Assembly: GCF_900112375.1 (NCBI RefSeq)
Contig: NZ_FOLS01000036.1
Span: forward strand, 1 to 64,000
Origin: Pseudomonas citronellolis
GTDB lineage: Bacteria; Pseudomonadota; Gammaproteobacteria; Pseudomonadales; Pseudomonadaceae
Length of the DNA stretch: 64,000 bases
Direction: 5' to 3'
Shown here: piece by piece, positions 53,833 to 62,293 of the stretch
Position numbering within the stretch: the stretch's first letter is position 1
How the letters are laid out: each line of letters opens with the position of its first letter
The notes under the pieces: model-generated
Databases searched by the model: none
Seen by the model: only the letters and a program-made list of their open reading frames with translations
Told to the model about the DNA's origin: nothing
Program-made: the position numbers and the translations under genes

Positions 53833-55527
53833 TCAGAAGCCCAGGGTCAGGTGATCGGCCACCGGGCCGAGAACCAGGGTCGGCAGGAAGTTCAGGCCAC
53901 CGACCAGGAGGATGGTCGCCGCCAGCAGGCCGACGAACAGCAGGCCGTGCGTGGGGAAGCTGTTCGGCCCCACCGGCACGCGCTTCTTCGCCGCCAGGCT
54001 GCCGGCGATGGCCAGCACCGGGACGATGTAGCCGAAGCGGCCGATGAGCATGGCCAGTGCGATCATCAGGTTGTGGAACGGGGTGTTGGCGCCGAAGCCG
54101 GCGAACGCCGAACCGTTGTTCGCAGTGCCCGAGGTATAGGCGTAGAGCAGCTGGCTGAAGCCGTGGGCGCCGGGGTTGCTCACCGCGCTCGCCGGGCCCG
54201 GCAGGCTGGCGGCGATGGCGCCGAGCACCAGCACGCCGACCGGCATCACCAGCAGGGTGGCGACCAGCAGGCGGACTTCGCGGGCCTCCAGCTTCTTGCC
54301 CAGGTATTCCGGGGTGCGGCCGATCATCAGCCCAGCCAGGAACACGGCGACCAGGACGAACAGCAGCATGCCGTAGAGGCCGGCGCCGACGCCGCCGAAG
54401 ACCACCTCGCCGAGCATCATGTTGAACATCGCCACCAGGCCGCTGAGCGGGTTGAGGCTGTCGTGCATGGCGTTCACCGAGCCGTTGGAGGCGGCCGTGG
54501 TGGTCACCGCCCAGAGCACGCTGGCGGTGGTGCCGAAGCGGCTCTCCTTGCCTTCCAGGGGCGCGCCCTGGGTGATCGGCAGGTGCGCCAGCGCCGGGTT
54601 CGGCTGGTATTCCGCCCACAGAGCGACGCCCAGGCCGACGACGAACAGCAGCAGCATGCAGCCGAGGATGGCGCGGCTCTGGCGCAGGTCCTTGACGTAG
54701 TGGCCGAAGGTGAACACCAGCGCCGCCGGGATCAAGATGATCGACGCCAGCTCGAACAGGTTGGCCCAGGCCGTGGGGTTCTCGAACGGGTGCGCCGAGT
54801 TCACGCCGAAGAAGCCGCCGCCGTTGGTGCCCAGCTGCTTGATGGCGATCTGGCTGGCCGCCGGGCCCAGCGGGATGGACTGCTCGGCGCCCTGCAGGGT
54901 GGTGGCGTGGACGTAGTCCAGGAAGGTCTGCGGCACGCCCTGCCAGACCAGCAGCAGCGCCAGGATCAGGCACAGCGGCAGCAGGCCGTAGAGGGTCGCG
55001 CGGGTCAGGTCGACCCAGAAGTTGCCGAGGTTCTGCGTGGACTTGCGGGCGATGCCGCGGGCCAGCACCACCAGCACCGCCAGGCCTACCGCCGGGCTGA
55101 CGAAGTTCTGCACGGTCAGGCCGAGCATCTGGCTCAGGTAGCTCAGCGCCGCCTCGCCGCTGTAGGCCTGCCAGTTGGTGTTGGTGACGAAGCTCACCGC
55201 GGTGTTGAAGGCCAGGGTCCACTCCAGGCCCGGCAGGTGCTGCGGGTTGAGCGGCAGCGCGCCCTGCCCCACCAGGATGGAGAACAGCAGGGCCAGGCCG
55301 GCCAGGTTGAAGGCCAGCAAGGCCAGGGTGTAGCCCTTCCAGTTCTGTTCGCTCTGCGGGTCGATGCCGCAGACGCGGTAGATCAGGCGCTCCACCGGCG
55401 CCAGCACCGGGCTGAGGAAGGTGCGCTCGCCCTCCATCACCTTGTAGTAGAAGCGCCCGAGCAGCGGCGCGGGCAGCAGCACCAGGGCGAAGAAGGCGGC
55501 GATCAGCAGCACGTCATGGCTGTTCAT
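53833..55527 (-). CDS. kdpA: KdpA potassium-binding channel subunit
   Basis: A 564-residue channel-like subunit with about ten helices and four selectivity-filter repeats of the SKT superfamily. Examples are [58 protein letters not shown] and [22 protein letters not shown], each carrying the Gly/Asn-rich loop. It binds and passes K+. ATG at 55527; kdpF ends eight bases upstream. Confidence 0.98.
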   Translation of the reverse strand: MNSHDVLLIAAFFALVLLPAPLLGRFYYKVMEGERTFLSPVLAPVERLIYRVCGIDPQSEQNWKGYTLALLAFNLAGLALLFSILVGQGALPLNPQHLPGLEWTLAFNTAVSFVTNTNWQAYSGEAALSYLSQMLGLTVQNFVSPAVGLAVLVVLARGIARKSTQNLGNFWVDLTRATLYGLLPLCLILALLLVWQGVPQTFLDYVHATTLQGAEQSIPLGPAASQIAIKQLGTNGGGFFGVNSAHPFENPTAWANLFELASIILIPAALVFTFGHYVKDLRQSRAILGCMLLLFVVGLGVALWAEYQPNPALAHLPITQGAPLEGKESRFGTTASVLWAVTTTAASNGSVNAMHDSLNPLSGLVAMFNMMLGEVVFGGVGAGLYGMLLFVLVAVFLAGLMIGRTPEYLGKKLEAREVRLLVATLLVMPVGVLVLGAIAASLPGPASAVSNPGAHGFSQLLYAYTSGTANNGSAFAGFGANTPFHNLMIALAMLIGRFGYIVPVLAIAGSLAAKKRVPVGPNSFPTHGLLFVGLLAATILLVGGLNFLPTLVLGPVADHLTLGF

Positions 55528-55535
55528 TCAGCCCC

Positions 55536-55625
55536 CTAGGAACGGTCGGCGCGCAGCAGCGCCACCAGCAGGTAGATGAAAAGTCCCGTGGCCAGGACCA
55601 GGGACACCCCGTCGAGCACGCTCAT
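55536..55625 (-). CDS. kdpF: KdpF small membrane subunit
   Basis: A 29-residue single-helix protein, MSVLDGVSLVLATGLFIYL then LVALLRADRS, matching KdpF peptides in size and in the terminal charged residues. It stabilises the KdpFABC complex. Too short to be found by length-limited searches, but its place directly before kdpA and the good ribosome site (GGAGAG) make it certain enough. Confidence 0.93.
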   Translation of the reverse strand: MSVLDGVSLVLATGLFIYLLVALLRADRS

Positions 55626-55682
55626 GTCTGTCTCTCCTCACGCAGGCGGATCCTTGCGATGGCGAAATTGTCCGCAAAGGGG

Positions 55683-55739
55683 GCGTAAAGAAGCGATTGG
55701 CGGGGCTTCCGGCGGGCATAAAGAAAGCGTAAAGAAGCG
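55683..55739. promoter_or_regulatory. Probable KdpE-binding repeats upstream of kdpF
   Basis: Two identical 13-base copies of GCGTAAAGAAGCG (55683-55695 and 55727-55739), 44 bases apart, plus the related GCATAAAGAAAGCG (55716-55729) joined to the second copy. On the minus strand, which is the kdp sense, they read as CTTTACGC/CTTTATGC pyrimidine-rich boxes like the T-rich KdpE site of E. coli. They lie 58-114 bases before kdpF. The divergent two-component gene starts at 55886, so a shared control region is possible. Confidence 0.6.
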
Positions 55740-55885
55740 TTGTGGCGCGGCTTTGTAAGCGCACCGATACATTGACGACACTCTGTCGATATCCGCCGCC
55801 GTCAGTCTTGCCTACCGTGGCCCGCCGTGCGGCGGCGGGTTAGCATTGACCCCGCGCCCCGGGCGCTCCCAGCGACAGGTACTGC

Positions 55886-56635
55886 ATGTTTCCCTCCAGC
55901 CCCTCCTCCAGCCAAGACAGCCAGCGCCGCTGGACCATCCGCGCCCTGCTGGTGGATGACGACGAGCCGATCCGCGAACTGCTCTGCGGCTACCTCGCGC
56001 GCTTCAACATCGAGGCGCGCGGCGTGGCCGATGGCGCGGGCATGCGCCAGGCGCTGGCCGAGGAAAACTTCGACGTGGTGGTGCTGGACCTGATGCTGCC
56101 CGGCGAGGACGGCCTGTCGCTGTGCCGCTACCTGCGCAGCGAATCGGACATCCCGATCCTCATGCTCACCGCGCGCTGCGAGCCGGCCGACCGCATCATC
56201 GGCCTGGAACTGGGCGCCGACGACTACATGGCCAAGCCCTTCGAGCCGCGCGAGCTGGTGGCGCGCATCCAGACCATCCTGCGCCGCGTGCGCGGCGACG
56301 AGGGGCGCAACGAGCCGCGCGCCCAGGTGCGTTTCGACCAGTGGCGGCTGGACAGCGTGCTGCGCCAGCTGCACTCCCCGGAGGGCCTGGTGGTGCCGCT
56401 GTCCAACGCCGAGTTCCGCCTGCTCTGGGTGTTCCTCGAGCGCCCGCGCCGGGTGCTCAACCGCGAGCTGCTGCTGGACGCCGCGCGCGGCCGCGCCATC
56501 GAGGCCTTCGACCGCAGCATCGACCTGCTGGTCTCGCGCCTGCGCCAGAAGCTCGGCGACGACCCGCGCTCGCCGCGGCTGATCAAGACCGTGCGCGGCG
56601 AAGGCTATCTGTTCGACGTCCGTGACATCGCCTGA
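55886..56635 (+). CDS. OmpR-family response regulator
   Basis: A 249-residue regulator: a Ser-rich N terminus, receiver domain (about 18-130) with Asp68 in VVVLDLMLPGEDG and ADDYMAKPFEPREL, then a winged helix (about 150-245) with VPLSNAEFRLLWVFLERPRRVLNRELLLDAARGRAIEAFDRSIDLLVSRLRQKLGDDP. Closest in look to OmpR/BfmR-type regulators, not KdpE. It is followed 24 bases later by its kinase and is divergent from kdpFABC. The targets are unknown; the downstream EF-hand gene is a natural candidate. Confidence 0.93.
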   Translation: MFPSSPSSSQDSQRRWTIRALLVDDDEPIRELLCGYLARFNIEARGVADGAGMRQALAEENFDVVVLDLMLPGEDGLSLCRYLRSESDIPILMLTARCEPADRIIGLELGADDYMAKPFEPRELVARIQTILRRVRGDEGRNEPRAQVRFDQWRLDSVLRQLHSPEGLVVPLSNAEFRLLWVFLERPRRVLNRELLLDAARGRAIEAFDRSIDLLVSRLRQKLGDDPRSPRLIKTVRGEGYLFDVRDIA

Positions 56636-56659
56636 CGCCGGCCCGGCCAAGGAGGCCAG

Positions 56660-57703
56660 ATGAAGAAGCGCTCGCTGCAGCTCGCCGACACCCTGTTCGC
56701 CCGCCTGTTCGGCGTGTTCCTGCTGGCCATCGTGATCGCCCACCTGCTGGCGTTCGTCTGGTTCAGCCACTTCCATCATCCGGCGCCACCGCCCCCGCCG
56801 CCTCCGCCGCCCCACGAATTCGCCGACCACGGCCCGCCGCCCCCGCCACCACCGCACCTGCCGTTCTGGAGCGCGCCCTTCGCCTTCCAGCTGCTGGCCC
56901 TGATCGCCGCCGCCTGGTTCGGCGCGCGCCTGCTGGCGCGCCCGGTGCAGCGCCTGGGCGACGCCGCGCTGCAACTGAGCGAGGACCTGGACAGCCCGGC
57001 GCTGCCGGAGACCGGCTCGCGCGAGGCACGGCAGGCGGCTCAGGCCTTCAACCGCATGCGCGAACGCATCCGCGAGCAGGTGCAGCAGCGCGGCCGCATG
57101 CTGGTGGCGGTGTCCCACGACCTGCGCACGCCGCTGTCGCGCCTGAAGCTGCGCGTGGAGGAGATCGACAACCCGCAGTTGCGCGCGCGCTTCGCCCAGG
57201 ACCTGGGCGAGATGATCGGCATGCTCGACTCCACCCTGCACTACCTGCACCAGGAGCGCACCAGCGAGGCGCTGCAGTGGTTCGACGTCAACGCCCTGGT
57301 CGAATCACTGGCCGAGGACGCCTGCGAGCACGGCGCCCGCGTCAGCGTCGAAGGCCAGTGCGCGCCGCTGAAGGTGCAGCCGCTGGCCCTGCGCTCGTGC
57401 CTGTCGAACCTGCTGGACAACGCCCTGCGCTATGCCGGCGAGGTGCAGCTGATACTGCGCGACAGCGGCCAGCAGGTGGAAATCCTCGTCCGCGACCACG
57501 GCCCGGGCATCCCCGCGCAAATGCGCGAGCAGGTGTTCGAACCCTACTTCCGCCTGGAAGGCTCGCGCAACCGCAACTCCGGCGGCGTCGGCCTGGGCCT
57601 GGCCATCGCCCGCGAGGCGGCGCGGCGCCACGGCGGCGACCTGCACTTCGAGGAAACCCCCGGCGGCGGCGCCACCGCGGTGCTGCGCCTGCCGCGCGCC
57701 TGA
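56660..57703 (+). CDS. Sensor histidine kinase with His/Pro-rich periplasmic loop
   Basis: A 347-residue kinase. Membrane helix 1 is at about residues 14-35. The periplasmic loop (about 36-72) consists almost only of His, Pro and a few acidic residues (HFHHPAPP, nine further Pro, HEFADHG, then more Pro and His). Helix 2 is at about 73-93. A HAMP-like linker follows, then His153 in VAVSHDLRTPLSRLKLR, and an ATPase domain with NLLDNALRYA, DHGPGIP and GGVGLGLAIA. So short a loop lacks a folded sensor domain; metal ion or envelope sensing via the His cluster is plausible (inference). Forms a pair with the preceding regulator. Confidence 0.92.
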   Translation: MKKRSLQLADTLFARLFGVFLLAIVIAHLLAFVWFSHFHHPAPPPPPPPPPHEFADHGPPPPPPPHLPFWSAPFAFQLLALIAAAWFGARLLARPVQRLGDAALQLSEDLDSPALPETGSREARQAAQAFNRMRERIREQVQQRGRMLVAVSHDLRTPLSRLKLRVEEIDNPQLRARFAQDLGEMIGMLDSTLHYLHQERTSEALQWFDVNALVESLAEDACEHGARVSVEGQCAPLKVQPLALRSCLSNLLDNALRYAGEVQLILRDSGQQVEILVRDHGPGIPAQMREQVFEPYFRLEGSRNRNSGGVGLGLAIAREAARRHGGDLHFEETPGGGATAVLRLPRA

Positions 57704-57766
57704 GGCTTTGTCGGCCGCCGCATACAAAGCGCACATACCGCCGACAAGGCCCCCATCGAACCTGCC

Positions 57767-57792
57767 AGGACCGGAACTCCAGTTCCGGACCT
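57767..57792 (+). promoter_or_regulatory. Inverted repeat in the leader of the EF-hand gene
   Basis: Arms AGGACCGGAACT and AGTTCCGGACCT with a two-base loop and one mismatch, ending 22 bases before the EF-hand gene start. It lacks a following T-run. It could be a regulator site, an RNA stability hairpin or an end signal for the kinase transcript. Confidence 0.5.
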
Positions 57793-57814
57793 ATAACCTC
57801 ATGGAGGCAGTCCG

Positions 57815-58573
57815 ATGATCAGCGGAGTCAGCAGCTACAGCAGCTATTACAGCAGCGCCGCGCTCGCCAGCACCCAGCGCAGCGCCAGCAGCTCCAGCAC
57901 TACAACCAGCACCAGCGGCAGCAGCGACAAGACGCAGAAATTCGCCGCCGACCTGTTCAAGTCCCTCGACAGCGACGGTGACGGCAGCGTCAGCTCCAGC
58001 GAGCTGGACAGCGCCCTGTCCGCCTCCGGCAGCGACAGCGGCGACATCGACATCGACTCGCTGCTGGCCCAGCTGGACAGCGACGGCAGCGGCGGCATCA
58101 GCCAGGACGAACTGAGCAGCGCCTTGCAGCAGGCCCAGGGCGACATGCCGCCGCCCCCGCCGCCGCCCTCCTCCGAGCAGGCCGCCAGCGACCTGCTGTC
58201 GTCCCTGGACAGCGATGGCGACGGCAGCATCAGCAGCGACGAACTCAGCGCCGCCAGCGCCTCCGGCACCGACAGCAGCGAGCTGTTCAGCGCCCTGGAC
58301 AGCGACGGCAACGGCAGCATCAGCCAGGACGAACTGAGCAGCGCCCTGCAACAGGCCCAGGGCGACATGCCGCCGCCCCCGCCGCCCGCTTCCGGGGAAG
58401 CCGACAGCAGCCTGGCCAGCAGCACCAGCAGCGACACATCCAGCACCAACAGCGGCTCGGCCGGCGCCGAAGCCGTGCAGCAGATGCTCGCCATGCTGGC
58501 CAGGCACTACCAGGACAGCAGCGCCGCCAGCTACCAGAACACCAGCGGCAGCCTGGTCAACATCGCCGCCTGA
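57815..58573 (+). CDS. EF-hand calcium-binding repeat protein
   Basis: A 252-residue acidic, Ser-rich protein with no signal peptide or membrane helix. Four EF-hand loops are visible: DSDGDGSVSSSEL (about residues 51-63), DSDGSGGISQDEL (about 88-100), DSDGDGSISSDEL (about 132-144) and DSDGNGSISQDEL (about 164-176). Each has Asp at 1, 3 and 5 and Glu at 12. They form two tandem pairs, each followed by GDMPPPPP, an internal duplication. The N terminus (MISGVSSYSSYYSS) and the Ser/Thr tail are low complexity. It resembles the XopAW-type EF-hand proteins known as secreted candidates (from memory). ATG follows ATGGAGGCAG. Confidence 0.88.
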   Translation: MISGVSSYSSYYSSAALASTQRSASSSSTTTSTSGSSDKTQKFAADLFKSLDSDGDGSVSSSELDSALSASGSDSGDIDIDSLLAQLDSDGSGGISQDELSSALQQAQGDMPPPPPPPSSEQAASDLLSSLDSDGDGSISSDELSAASASGTDSSELFSALDSDGNGSISQDELSSALQQAQGDMPPPPPPASGEADSSLASSTSSDTSSTNSGSAGAEAVQQMLAMLARHYQDSSAASYQNTSGSLVNIAA

Positions 58574-58597
58574 GCCTCCTGCCGGCTGCGCCGGGAT

Positions 58598-58885
58598 GCT
58601 TTCGATACCCATCGGGCAATGGCGATGGGTATCGCTTCGCTCCACCCATCCTACGGGTCTTGCAGGTTGCACCGAGATGCTCTTCGTAGGAGCGAGCTTG
58701 CTCGCGAACGAGCCCCGCAGCGAAGTTTGTTCGCGAGCAAGCTCGCTCCTACGAGAAGCCGTGCCCGCCTCCGTCCGCGGTCGGCCCAATCCGTACGGCG
58801 TTATCCGCCGTTTTCATCGGGCCGTAACCCTGTAGGAGCGGGCCCTGCCCGCGAATCGCGCGCAGGGCCCGCTCCTGCAGGGGGA
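58598..58885. repeat. Mosaic of repeats (B, A doublet, partial F, A')
   Basis: Gap 58574-58934, no gene: an inverted family B element (about 58599-58656), a family A doublet (58684-58752), the 3' half of a family F element (about 58795-58815), and an A' doublet with GGGC stems (about 58829-58881). The flank after the A doublet (GAGAAGCCGTGCCCGCC) is the same as after the copy at 40509. Confidence 0.9.
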
Positions 58886-58934
58886 CGATCCGCGCCTTGC
58901 CAGCCCCCCATCGCTGCAGTAGCCTGTCCGGCCT

Positions 58935-58949
58935 AATCATCCGATGATT
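58935..58949. promoter_or_regulatory. GntR-type operator before the FadR-subfamily gene
   Basis: AATCATCCGATGATT is an inverted repeat with seven-base arms and one central base, ending 10 bases before the ATG of the GntR-family gene. The form suits FCD-type GntR sites, and the position suits self-repression. Confidence 0.65.
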
Positions 58950-58959
58950 GGATGTCTAT

Positions 58960-59604
58960 ATGGCCAATCCCCTCAAACGCTCCCTGGTCGACATCGCCCT
59001 GGAGCAGATCCGCCAGCGCATCGACAGCGGCGCCTGGGCCCTCGGCCAGCGCCTGCCGCCGGAACCGGAGCTGGCGGAAATCCTCGGCATGAGCCGCAAC
59101 ACCGTGCGCGAGGCGGTGCGCGTGCTGACCTTCTCCGGCGTGCTGGAAGTGCGCCAGGGCGACGGCACCTACGTGCGCGCCTGCGCCGACCCGCTGGACA
59201 CCATGCTGGCCCTGGCCCGCGGCTCCATCGAACAGGCCCTGGAAGCGCGCGGGGTGATCGAGGTCGAGGCCGCGCGCCTGGCCGCCCTGCGCCGCAGCGA
59301 CGCCGACCTGGCCGCCCTGCGCCAGGCCCTGGCGCTCAGCGCGCAGCGCTACGGCGGCGACCTTCAGGCCTACATCGAGCACGACCTGGCCTTTCACCAG
59401 CGCGTGGTGGACAGCGCCCACAATCCGCTGCTGAGCGAGCTGTACCGCTACTTCTCGCAGGTCATCCGCGCCGGCCTGCAACACACCATCAGCGAACCCG
59501 GCCGCCCGCAGCCGGCCTTCGAGCTGCACCAGCAACTGCTGGACGCCCTGGAGCGCCAGGACGCCGAGGCGGCCGCGGTCGCCAACCGCGCGCTGCTGAT
59601 CTGA
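58960..59604 (+). CDS. GntR-family (FadR/FCD) transcriptional regulator
   Basis: A 214-residue regulator. The N-terminal winged helix (about residues 8-75) shows ALEQIRQRIDSGAWALGQRLPPEPELAEILGMSRNTVREAVRVLTFSGVLEVRQGDGTYV; the FCD effector domain (about 90-212) contains EVEAARLAALRRS and the metal-site His set AYIEHDLAFHQRVVDSAHNPLL. A TTG at 58948 would add four residues but lies inside the operator, so ATG 58960 is preferred. It lies 31 bases before a CynX-type transporter, its probable target. Confidence 0.93.
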   Translation: MANPLKRSLVDIALEQIRQRIDSGAWALGQRLPPEPELAEILGMSRNTVREAVRVLTFSGVLEVRQGDGTYVRACADPLDTMLALARGSIEQALEARGVIEVEAARLAALRRSDADLAALRQALALSAQRYGGDLQAYIEHDLAFHQRVVDSAHNPLLSELYRYFSQVIRAGLQHTISEPGRPQPAFELHQQLLDALERQDAEAAAVANRALLI

Positions 59605-59635
59605 CCTCCCTTCCCACTGCCTTGCGATCGCCACC

Positions 59636-60907
59636 ATGTCCCAACAACAACATCACGCCGACGAACTGCTGATCGACGCCGAGATCGACGAAGCCCCCGC
59701 CCCTACACCCGCACCGGTGCGGCCCTGGCTGCTGTTGCTCGGCCTGGTGCTGGTGGCGCTGAACCTGCGCCCGGCGCTGTCGAGCCTGGCGCCGCTGCTG
59801 AACACGGTGCGCGAGCACACCGGCCTGTCAGCCGCCGCCGCGGGCCTGCTGACCACCCTGCCGGTGCTCTGCCTGGGCCTGTTCGCCCCGCTGGCACCCC
59901 GCCTGGCACGGCGCCTGGGGGCCGAGCGGGCGGTGCTGGCGATCCTCCTACTGCTGGCCGCCGGCATCGTCCTGCGCAGCCTGTTCCCGGTGGCCGGGCT
60001 GTTCCTCGGCAGCCTGGTGGCCGGCGCCAGCATCGGCATCATCGGCGTGCTGCTGCCGGGCATCGTCAAGCGCGATTTCCCGCACATCGCCGGGATCATG
60101 ACCGGCGTCTACACCATGGCCCTGTGCCTGGGCGCGGCCCTGGCCGCCGGGGCCAGCGTGCCCCTGGCCGGGCTGTTCGGCGGCAGCTGGCAACCGGCCC
60201 TGGCCGCCTGGGCCCTGCCGGCGGTGCTCGCCGCGCTGGTCTGGCTGCCGCAGACGCGCCAGGCCCAGCACGCCCACCGCCAGGCCTTCCAGGTTCGCGG
60301 CCTGTGGCGCGACCCGCTGGCCTGGCAGGTGACCCTGTACATGGGCCTGCAGTCGTCGCTGGCCTACATCGTGTTCGGCTGGCTGCCGTCGATCCTCATC
60401 GACCGCGGCCTGAGCCCGACGGCCGCCGGGCTGATGATGTCCGGCTCGGTGATGGTGCAGCTGTTCAGCGCCCTGGGCGCGCCCTGGCTCGGCACCCGCG
60501 GGCGCGACCAGCGCCTGGTGGTGTTCCTGGTCCTGGCGCTGACCCTCGCCGGCCTGCTCGGCCTGCTCTATGCGCCCAACGGCAGCCTGTGGCTGTGGGC
60601 GGTGGTGCTCGGCCTGGGCCAGGGCGGCACCTTCAGCATCGGCCTGGCGCTGATCGTGCTGCGCTCACCCGACGCCCACGTCGCCTCGCACCTGTCCGGC
60701 ATGGCTCAGGGCGTGGGCTACACCCTGGCGGCCCTGGGGCCCTTCCTGGTCGGCCTGGTGCACGATCTGAGCGACGGCTGGAATGCGGTGGGCGTCATCT
60801 TCATCGCCATCAGCCTGGGCGCCCTGGTGGCCGGCCTCGGTGCCGGCCGCGACCGGCTGGTCGGCGTGCGCAGCGAGGCGCTCCCGGCCGAGGCGGCACG
60901 CGGGTAG
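59636..60907 (+). CDS. CynX/NimT-family MFS transporter
   Basis: A 423-residue 12-helix permease of the CynX/NimT group of the major facilitator superfamily. After an acidic N-terminal tail of about 30 residues come LNLRPALSSLAPLLNTVREHTGLSAAAAGLLTTLPVLCLGLFAPLAPRLARRLGAERAV and GASIGIIGVLLPGIVKRDFP, both typical. Named members take cyanate or nitroimidazoles, but no cyanase gene is adjacent. Probably cotranscribed with and controlled by the GntR-type regulator. Confidence 0.9.
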   Translation: MSQQQHHADELLIDAEIDEAPAPTPAPVRPWLLLLGLVLVALNLRPALSSLAPLLNTVREHTGLSAAAAGLLTTLPVLCLGLFAPLAPRLARRLGAERAVLAILLLLAAGIVLRSLFPVAGLFLGSLVAGASIGIIGVLLPGIVKRDFPHIAGIMTGVYTMALCLGAALAAGASVPLAGLFGGSWQPALAAWALPAVLAALVWLPQTRQAQHAHRQAFQVRGLWRDPLAWQVTLYMGLQSSLAYIVFGWLPSILIDRGLSPTAAGLMMSGSVMVQLFSALGAPWLGTRGRDQRLVVFLVLALTLAGLLGLLYAPNGSLWLWAVVLGLGQGGTFSIGLALIVLRSPDAHVASHLSGMAQGVGYTLAALGPFLVGLVHDLSDGWNAVGVIFIAISLGALVAGLGAGRDRLVGVRSEALPAEAARG

Positions 60908-60919
60908 GCACGGCGCCTT

Positions 60920-61135
60920 CCTGTAGGAGCGAGCTTGCTCGCGAACAGGCATCGCAGCGGGGCTTGTTCGCGAGCAAGCTCGCTCCTACGAAAAGCCGTG
61001 CGTCCTGGAATCGTAGGAGCGGACTCTGTCCGCGATAGCCGGACATCCCGGCGCGATTCGCGGATGACCCACCCACGCCATCCCCCTGTAGGAGCGCGCC
61101 CTGCGCGCGAATCGCAGGCAGGGCCTGCTCCTACA
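60920..61135. repeat. Family A doublet, GGAC-stem unit and A' doublet
   Basis: Between the convergent MFS and AI-2E-family genes, gap 60908-61153, no gene: A doublet (60922-60990), a GGAC-stem unit (about 61013-61038) and an A' doublet with a GCGC stem on the left and GGCC/GGCAGGGCC-like stem on the right (about 61087-61136). Repeats between converging genes could help to separate the two transcripts. Confidence 0.9.
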
Positions 61136-61153
61136 GGTTTCTGCACAGCTGGC

Positions 61154-62221
61154 CTAGGGCGCCTTGTCCCCCGGGCCGCCCGGCGGCAGGGTGCCGCGCT
61201 TGGGGCTCTCGATCCAGTCGTTGACCAGGTTGTAGACCACCGCCAGCAGCACCGGGCCGAGGAACAGGCCGATGAAGCCGAAGCTGAGCAGTCCGCCGAG
61301 CACGCCGAGCAGCACCACCACCAGCGGCAGGTTGCCGCCGCGGCTGATCAGGTAGGGCTTGAGGATGTTGTCCACGCCGCTGATGACGAAGAAGCCCCAG
61401 ATGCCCAGGAACACCCCGTAGCCGTACTCGCCCTGGAAGAACAGCCAGACGGTGGCCGGCCCCCAGACCAGCGGCGGGACCATCAGCAGGCTGCAGACGA
61501 AGGTCAGCAGGCCGAGCAGGATCGGGCCGGGCACCCCGGCGATGCTGAAGCCGATGAAGGCCAGCACTGCCTGGGCCGCCGCGGTGCCGATCACGCCGTT
61601 GACCACCCGCTGCACGGTGCCGGCGATGAGGTCCATGTAGTGTTCGGCGCGCGGGCCGATCAGGCGCTCCAGCATCTGGTAGGCGAAGGCCTCCAGGCGC
61701 TTGCCGTCGCGGTAGAAGAAGAAGATCAGCACCAGGCTCAGGACCAGCTCGAAGATGCCCCCGGCCAGCTTGGCCGAACGCGCCAGCAGCCAGTTGCCGA
61801 CCTCGCCCATGTAGGGCTTGAGCGCGGAGAAGATGGCCACCCCCTGCTGGTCGATGGAGTACCACCAGCCGACCAGCCGGTCGCCGATCAGCGGGGTGCG
61901 CGCCAGCCAGCTCGGCGGCGGCGGCAGGCCGGAGACCTGCAGGTTCTTCACCAGCTCGACGCCGGCGCGCAGCTTGTCCGCCAGGCCGAAGCCCAGGCCC
62001 AGCAACGGCAGCGCCACCACGATGATCCAGAAAGCGGTCAGCACGCCCGCCGCCAGGGCCTCGCGGCCGCCCAGCAGGCGCGTCAGCAGGCGCATCAGCG
62101 GCCAGCTGGCGAAAGCCAGCACGGCGGCCCAGAACAGCGCCGTCCAGAACGGCGCCAGCACCCACAGGGTGGCGACCAGCAGGACCACCAGGAGGATGCG
62201 CAACAGCAGGTTATCGAACAT
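61154..62221 (-). CDS. AI-2E family transporter (YdiK/PerM type)
   Basis: A 355-residue inner-membrane protein of the AI-2E (UPF0118/TqsA) family with about eight hydrophobic helices. Typical segments: LFWAAVLAFASWPLMRLL near the N terminus, LVLSLVLIFFFYRDGKRLEAF in the middle, and FVISGVDNILKPYLISRGGNLPLVVVLLGVLGGLLSFGFIGLFLGPVLLAV at the C-terminal end. Members export small molecules or Na+; the substrate is unknown, and the family name does not show AI-2 transport here. ATG at 62221. Confidence 0.9.
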   Translation of the reverse strand: MFDNLLLRILLVVLLVATLWVLAPFWTALFWAAVLAFASWPLMRLLTRLLGGREALAAGVLTAFWIIVVALPLLGLGFGLADKLRAGVELVKNLQVSGLPPPPSWLARTPLIGDRLVGWWYSIDQQGVAIFSALKPYMGEVGNWLLARSAKLAGGIFELVLSLVLIFFFYRDGKRLEAFAYQMLERLIGPRAEHYMDLIAGTVQRVVNGVIGTAAAQAVLAFIGFSIAGVPGPILLGLLTFVCSLLMVPPLVWGPATVWLFFQGEYGYGVFLGIWGFFVISGVDNILKPYLISRGGNLPLVVVLLGVLGGLLSFGFIGLFLGPVLLAVVYNLVNDWIESPKRGTLPPGGPGDKAP

Positions 62222-62293
62222 CGGGGCCGGACTCCTTCTCGGTACGGCGACGGCAGCCGGGCACAGGGCGCGCCCAGCTTCAGCGTAGGCGAA

